DNA of 10,258 bases from Cochliopodium minus (Eukaryota > Discosea > Himatismenida > Cochliopodiidae). Location: positions 176,378 to 186,635 of the forward strand of contig JAMYWO010000029.1 in the NCBI GenBank assembly GCA_024220525.1, read 5' to 3'. The first letter of the stretch is position 1, and every line of letters starts with the position of its first letter. Under the pieces are notes generated by a model. It searched no databases and was not told the DNA's origin. It saw nothing but the letters and a program-made list of their open reading frames with translations. This document shows, piece after piece, positions 7,013 to 10,258 of the stretch. The translations under genes were made by a program, and so were the position numbers.

Positions 7013-8524
7013 ATGGATATGACTGAATATATAAAGATGGATAGCATGGAGCATTCCCAGCTATTGGAAGAGAAAAGCCCAAACGAATTATCAAAGGGGC
7101 ATAAAACAAAATTGAAGATAAATAAATTGTTGAACATCTTGAAGCAGCCCATGGATAGATCATTGAAACTGGATGAATTGAGATTTTCTGAATTCAACGA
7201 TAATATTGATAACAAAATGATAACTATGAATTCTTCATATATCCCATCCACCAATGAAGGATATTTGTTGATGCAAAAGAGAGGTACATCCTCTTGGTCA
7301 AAATTCTACTCAAGAATTCACGGTACACAATTTTGCATCTATAAAAATGAAAGAGATGAAAAGCCTATCATAGAATTTGATTGGACTTGGGTATAAAAAA
7401 AAAATATAAAATACATTTACTTTCATATCTTCTTTAAAATATATTTTTTTTATTTGCTTAAATATTGCATTCACAAAAGTAAATTAATAAAAATATATTT
7501 CAATTCTTAATTTCAATTTATTTTGATCCTTTGAATTTTTAATTCCACAATCAAAGAATCAAATGTAATATTAAAATTTCAAATTATATTTTCATCCAAT
7601 CAAATATAATAGCCCTATAAAGGGAATAATAAATAATTAAAAATAAATAAAACATAGGAGAATACGTCAATTGATGAACATTTTCTTTAAATTAAAATAA
7701 TATACCTTTTTTTTTTGAAGGTACACAAAGGATCGTTCTCCACAAGGGAGAGAGAACAAATCGTCAACTCAAAGTTTTTGCACTCCTCAGCAACTAAGAT
7801 GCAGCTCTTTTCCAATCATAATGTGAGAACTCTTTGTGCAACTAATGAAGAAGAGTCGAACAAGTGGGTAAAAAGATTAAAATAAAAATATTTCCAAAAA
7901 GAAAGTTGGAAAATAAAATTAAACTAATATTAAATAATAAATATTGTAAAATTTAAATTAAATTAATTATATGAATCAAATATTCAAATAATTAATTAAT
8001 TATAAACAACTTATATTTAAAAATTATTACTATAAAAAATTTTTATGAAACTGAAAAAAATGTTAGAAATAATTTCAATTCACTCAACCTAATTAAATAC
8101 TCAATCATTAAATGAATTAAATATTGAATGATTAAAGTTCTCAAATAAAAGAAAATAAATTAACAAAAAATTAAAAAAAAAATAATTTTAATCAAATTAA
8201 AATTTAAATAGATGTTTAAAGGAATTTCTAAAAATAAAAAATTAAAATTTTCAAAATTAATTTTTACAAATAATTTTAAATTAAATCTGTTCTAATTCTA
8301 ATTTTAATTTCACTATTTCTGAAAGGTCGAAACATTTCAACAAATAATGAAAAACAACATTAGTGAAGAACAATTCAAAAAGAAGAAAGAAGCGAGCGAA
8401 GAGTTGCAACATTTGTTTGATAAGGATTTGGAAGACGACATGCTCAAATCTTTGCAAGTAGCCAAAATTCTTGCTCTGCAAGGTTTCGGGCAAGAGAATC
8501 GTGTGGATGGCGCATTAAAACAAG
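7013..8524 (+). CDS. PH-domain protein (3' end unresolved)
   Basis: Exons 7013-7390, 7721-7867 and 8326-8524 join in phase 0 across introns of 330 and 458 nt that are nearly pure A/T. The first 80 residues are polar and lack a clear domain. Residues about 81-188 form a pleckstrin-homology domain: NEGYLLMQKRG (strand 1), SWSKFYSRIHGTQFCIYKN (strands 2-3), strands through FDWTW, a loop, MQLFSNHNVRTLCATNEEE, and a last helix with the invariant Trp (W175) in NKWVETFQQIM. PH domains bind phosphoinositides or proteins at membranes; basic residues near strands 1-2 (KR, K) would allow lipid contact, but specificity cannot be read. A charged helix follows (EEQFKKKKEASEEL and on to GALKQ). The third exon ends in a split codon before GTATCA, so the gene must continue past 8610. 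If the 458-nt intron is retained, the protein stops after WVKRLK at 7883-7885. The start may be 6845. Confidence 0.8.
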
Positions 8525-8532
8525 GTATCAAA

Positions 8533-8535
8533 TTT

Positions 8536-8572
<37 letters not shown>

Positions 8573-8608
8573 ATTTTTTATTTTTTATTTTTTATTTTTT
8601 ATTTTTTA
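8533..8608. repeat. (TTTTTTA)n microsatellite ending in an unresolved base
   Basis: Eleven tandem TTTTTTA units, one of them a base shorter, fill the intron after the third PH-gene exon. They end at 8608, directly before the only N in the window (8609). This pattern suggests the assembler could not resolve the repeat, so its true length, and possibly the join to the right-hand sequence, is uncertain. Confidence 0.95.
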
Positions 8609-8734
8609 NGAATACTCCTCAATCACATATCTCAATATTATGTTGCTTATTTCCTTGGAGATCAATGCATTTGTTGGATTGCTTGTTTGTTTGATAGTTA
8701 TTTCTTCTATTTTGTTTGATTGGAGTAAGTTCAT
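8606..8734. other. Strand-ambiguous exon candidate right of the assembly N
   Basis: Two readings compete. Plus strand: after an NG acceptor (AG if N is A), 8611-8724 continues the PH gene in the right phase (split codon g+aa) and ends at a consensus GTAAGT donor at 8725; the peptide is very hydrophobic (LNIMLLISLEINAFVGLLVC, then another apolar stretch), odd after a soluble PH protein but possible as a membrane anchor. Minus strand: an ATG at 8734-8732 after a run of eight A opens a 42-codon frame whose last codon is TCN, always Ser, followed by TAA at 8608-8606; it is charged and amphipathic (NALISKEISNIILRYVIEEY) and looks like a globular helix. If N is C on plus, the minus reading gains a GTAAAA donor and would be a first exon. 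I cannot choose between them. Confidence 0.45.
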
Positions 8735-9380
8735 TTTTTTTATTTGAAATTTTAATTAAAAATTCAGAATGTTTCCTAATGAATATTGTTTAGTACTTAG
8801 AGTGCCAGTGGAGGTTTATTTTTCCAATTAAAAACAATCCATAATTTTGAACGAAGACAAACTTTTAGTATGTTCTTAATGCACGGGATAGAAATTCTCA
8901 TCCTGTTAATGAATATTGGTTGGGTTCTTTGAGTGCTAATGAGGTTTATTTTTTGTTTTAGATTCTATTAATTTTTTTTGTTTTTTTTTTTTTTTTAAAT
9001 TGATTTCCATAAATTATATTTTTACTTCCTCAATTCAACTTTTTTTTTTAGATCCTGCTGCATTTTGTTCTGTTATTTTGGTTTTACAATAACTTCGTCA
9101 ATCCTCATTTGATTGGAAACAATTCAATTGTAATGAAATGAAAATAAATTTTAATTTTTATTTGATCAAAATTTTACACGCTAGATATTCCTTAATTTTT
9201 GGAGGATTGATCTCAGAATTCTCATAAATTTCTAATTGATTAAACCTATATTCCAAATTTCTTTTTTAATTCAAAAATATATAAATAATTGTAAAAAATA
9301 GAAAAAAATGTGTAAATTTATGTCGATTGAAAAAATATTATTGAGAACAAATAAAAATAAAAACCAAAAAAGCAATAAGA
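8735..9380. other. Region without a confident gene
   Basis: About 650 bp of mixed A/T-rich and more balanced sequence. It contains the diverged duplication described separately, several TTTAG acceptor-like sites (about 8952-8961 and 9043-9052), and a short open stretch after 9052 that could be a last exon: in one phase it encodes ILLHFVLLFWFYNNFVNPHL up to TGA near 9140, in the phase needed by the plus exon at 8611-8724 it reads NPAAFCSVILVLQ and stops at TAA. Neither is convincing. The last ~200 bp are A/T-rich and probably form the promoter of the gene starting at 9381. Confidence 0.4.
8778..8953. repeat. Pair of diverged ~46-bp direct repeats
   Basis: The segment 8778-8823 (AATGAATATTGTTTAGTACT...GAGGTTTATTTTT) recurs at 8908-8953, 130 bp downstream, with substitutions and compensating small indels. 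Both copies stay open in the same relative frame and give similar peptides: NEYCLVLRVPVEVYF and NEYWLGSLSANEVYF. Each is followed by a stop a few codons later. This looks like a duplicated and partly decayed coding or mobile fragment; the family is not recognised. Confidence 0.6.
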
Positions 9381-10258
9381 ATGAAGGAGCAATTATTAAC
9401 AGCATCAATATTAAATTACGAAGAAGCAAAAAAGAATTTTCAAAAGCTTGATTTATACAATAGAAAATGGATCAAATTTTTCTTGAGTAAGCACATTGAT
9501 CATGGGTACCTTGGAGTGATGTTCCTTATCAATCCTGAATATTTGATCATCCACTTTGGAGCAGAAATTGTGGGTGGACATAAGATTTCAAATATTCAAA
9601 AATCACTGAATAAAGCAAAAATAACTGGATTGAACAACTGTGAAATAGAATTAGAGAATTGTTTAGACTTCACTACCATAATTTCTACCAAAACCAACAA
9701 GAGATACTCATGGATTTTCAGCTTTGAGAACAACGAAGTAATAATACCAACCCAAAAGGTCAACATTAGAAATTTCGAAGAGGGAGTTAAGAAGTTCCTT
9801 TTCCTCAAGCCCTTGAATGTGTAAATCCACATGAATACCACACTCAACAAAAAGAAGAAATACATGAAATTGATAAGGCTGAAATAAAATCCACCTCAGA
9901 TTTATCCTCAGAAGATTTGATTGAAGAATCAATTCATCGACAAAACCAAGAAATAAATGACACAGATTGGTTGGATTGCATTTTTGGTTTTGATCATAGT
10001 AATAAACAAGCAACAACCCCCAATTTCAATAAAGAAACGTTTAATCAACAAAAAGATCCAAAGAATGACACAGATAATACAGATAAAATCTTCAACTCTG
10101 ATTTATCTTCGGAAGCTTTCTTTGAAGAAATTATGATTCAACAAAACCAAGAAACTTATGGCCCACTTTTCTCAGATAGCCCGATTGATATGGATCAAAG
10201 GGGAGAACAAGTTCAGTCCTTCGAATTTAATGATGAGCTCTCTGATCAACAAGACGAT
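9381..10258 (+). CDS. Unrecognised protein with apparent frameshift and acidic Gln/Asn/Ser-rich tail (3' end outside window)
   Basis: Starts at ATG 9381 after an A-rich leader. Residues 1 to about 137 form a mixed alpha/beta, globular-looking domain (YLGVMFLINPEYLIIHFGAE, then strands through CLDFTTIIST and YSWIFSF); I do not recognise the family. This frame stops at TAA 9822-9824, but the -1 frame is open from 9791 to the end of the window and encodes a natural-looking continuation (FPQALECVNPHEYHTQQ, then a Ser/Asp/Glu/Gln/Asn-rich region). No GT-AG intron in 9738-9810 gives the needed length modulo 3, so a one-base deletion, real or from sequencing, best explains the switch. The tail resembles the low-complexity acidic regions of transcription regulators, which is only an inference from composition. 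Codon use is alike on both sides of the break, favouring one gene. Confidence 0.65.
9896..10153 (+). repeat. In-frame internal repeat in the tail of the last gene
   Basis: A 57-nt unit at 9896-9952 recurs at 10097-10153, exactly 67 codons later and in frame. The peptides are SDLSSEDLIEESIHRQNQE and SDLSSEAFFEEIMIQQNQE. Shared residues (SDLSSE, EE, QNQE) are kept while the middle diverged, which fits a repeated short linear motif in a disordered region rather than a recent DNA duplication. Confidence 0.8.

Noticed and set aside
8461-8524. UBA-like stretch (GFGQENRVDGAL) at the end of the third PH-gene exon
   Set aside because: Only a superficial match of about a dozen residues; the rest of a UBA fold is not encoded nearby.
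8810-8980. Open minus-strand stretch of about 55 codons across the diverged repeats
   Set aside because: No start codon in good context, no splice partners, and the first repeat copy has stops in that frame; more likely a chance opening in less A/T-rich DNA.
9738-9809. Intron in the last gene to explain the frame switch
   Set aside because: Every GT-AG pair available (for example 9738-9809 and 9759-9809) is a multiple of three or otherwise fails to give the required frame change, or is too short.
9785-9824. Programmed -1 ribosomal frameshift
   Set aside because: No canonical slippery heptamer in the correct frame and no evident downstream stem-loop; an indel is simpler.
1-10258. tRNA, rRNA, CRISPR, insertion sequence, viral or plasmid features
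   Set aside because: I looked for tRNA T-loop patterns, spaced direct repeats, terminal inverted repeats with transposase and viral hallmark genes and saw none.

Overview
This window looks like nuclear DNA from an A+T-rich, intron-rich protist that respires aerobically. Coding regions are interrupted by many short GT-AG introns, mostly about 44-80 nt with a few A/T-only introns of 125-460 nt. Donors are often GTAAAA or GTAAG, acceptors are A-rich, and start codons usually follow a run of A. TAA and TGA both act as stops and the code appears standard. The gene set (cytochrome P450, Rab-like protein, SETD9-type SET protein, PLP enzyme, complex III subunit, PH-domain protein) and the base composition suggest an amoebozoan or heterolobosean type of lineage, but the sequence does not settle which. 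There are no bacterial operons, ribosome binding sites, tRNA or rRNA genes, CRISPR arrays or recognisable transposons.

Layout, left to right. Positions 1-667 (+) are the 3' half of a cytochrome P450. Positions 746-1677 (-) are a four-exon Rab-like protein whose nucleotide-binding motifs are degraded. Positions 1776-3959 (-) are a five-exon SETD9-like SET-domain protein. Only 42 bp away and divergent, 4002-5333 (+) are a six-exon D-cysteine desulfhydrase/ACC deaminase-family PLP enzyme with a 30-nt microexon. Convergent with it, 5393-5959 (-) are a single-exon AIRIM (C1orf109)-like protein. Divergent from that, 6095-6582 (+) encode the cytochrome bc1 subunit QCR9/UQCR10 with an unusual poly-glutamate tail. 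From 7013 (possibly 6845) to at least 8524 (+) lies a PH-domain protein.

A (TTTTTTA)n microsatellite containing an unresolved base (N at 8609) then breaks the certainty of the assembly. Right of it, 8606-8734 can be read as an exon on either strand, and 8735-9380 holds a diverged ~46-bp duplication but no confident gene. The window ends in a protein of unknown function (9381 onward, +) with an apparent frame break near 9791-9821 and an Asp/Gln/Asn/Ser-rich tail carrying an internal repeat.

The genes do not form a pathway. They are a compact run of unrelated eukaryotic genes packed head-to-head and tail-to-tail, with intergenic gaps of about 42-135 bp on the left half. Exon models were built by hand from reading frame, splice dinucleotides, phase agreement and family similarity. 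I ran no database search, and family comparisons are from general knowledge.
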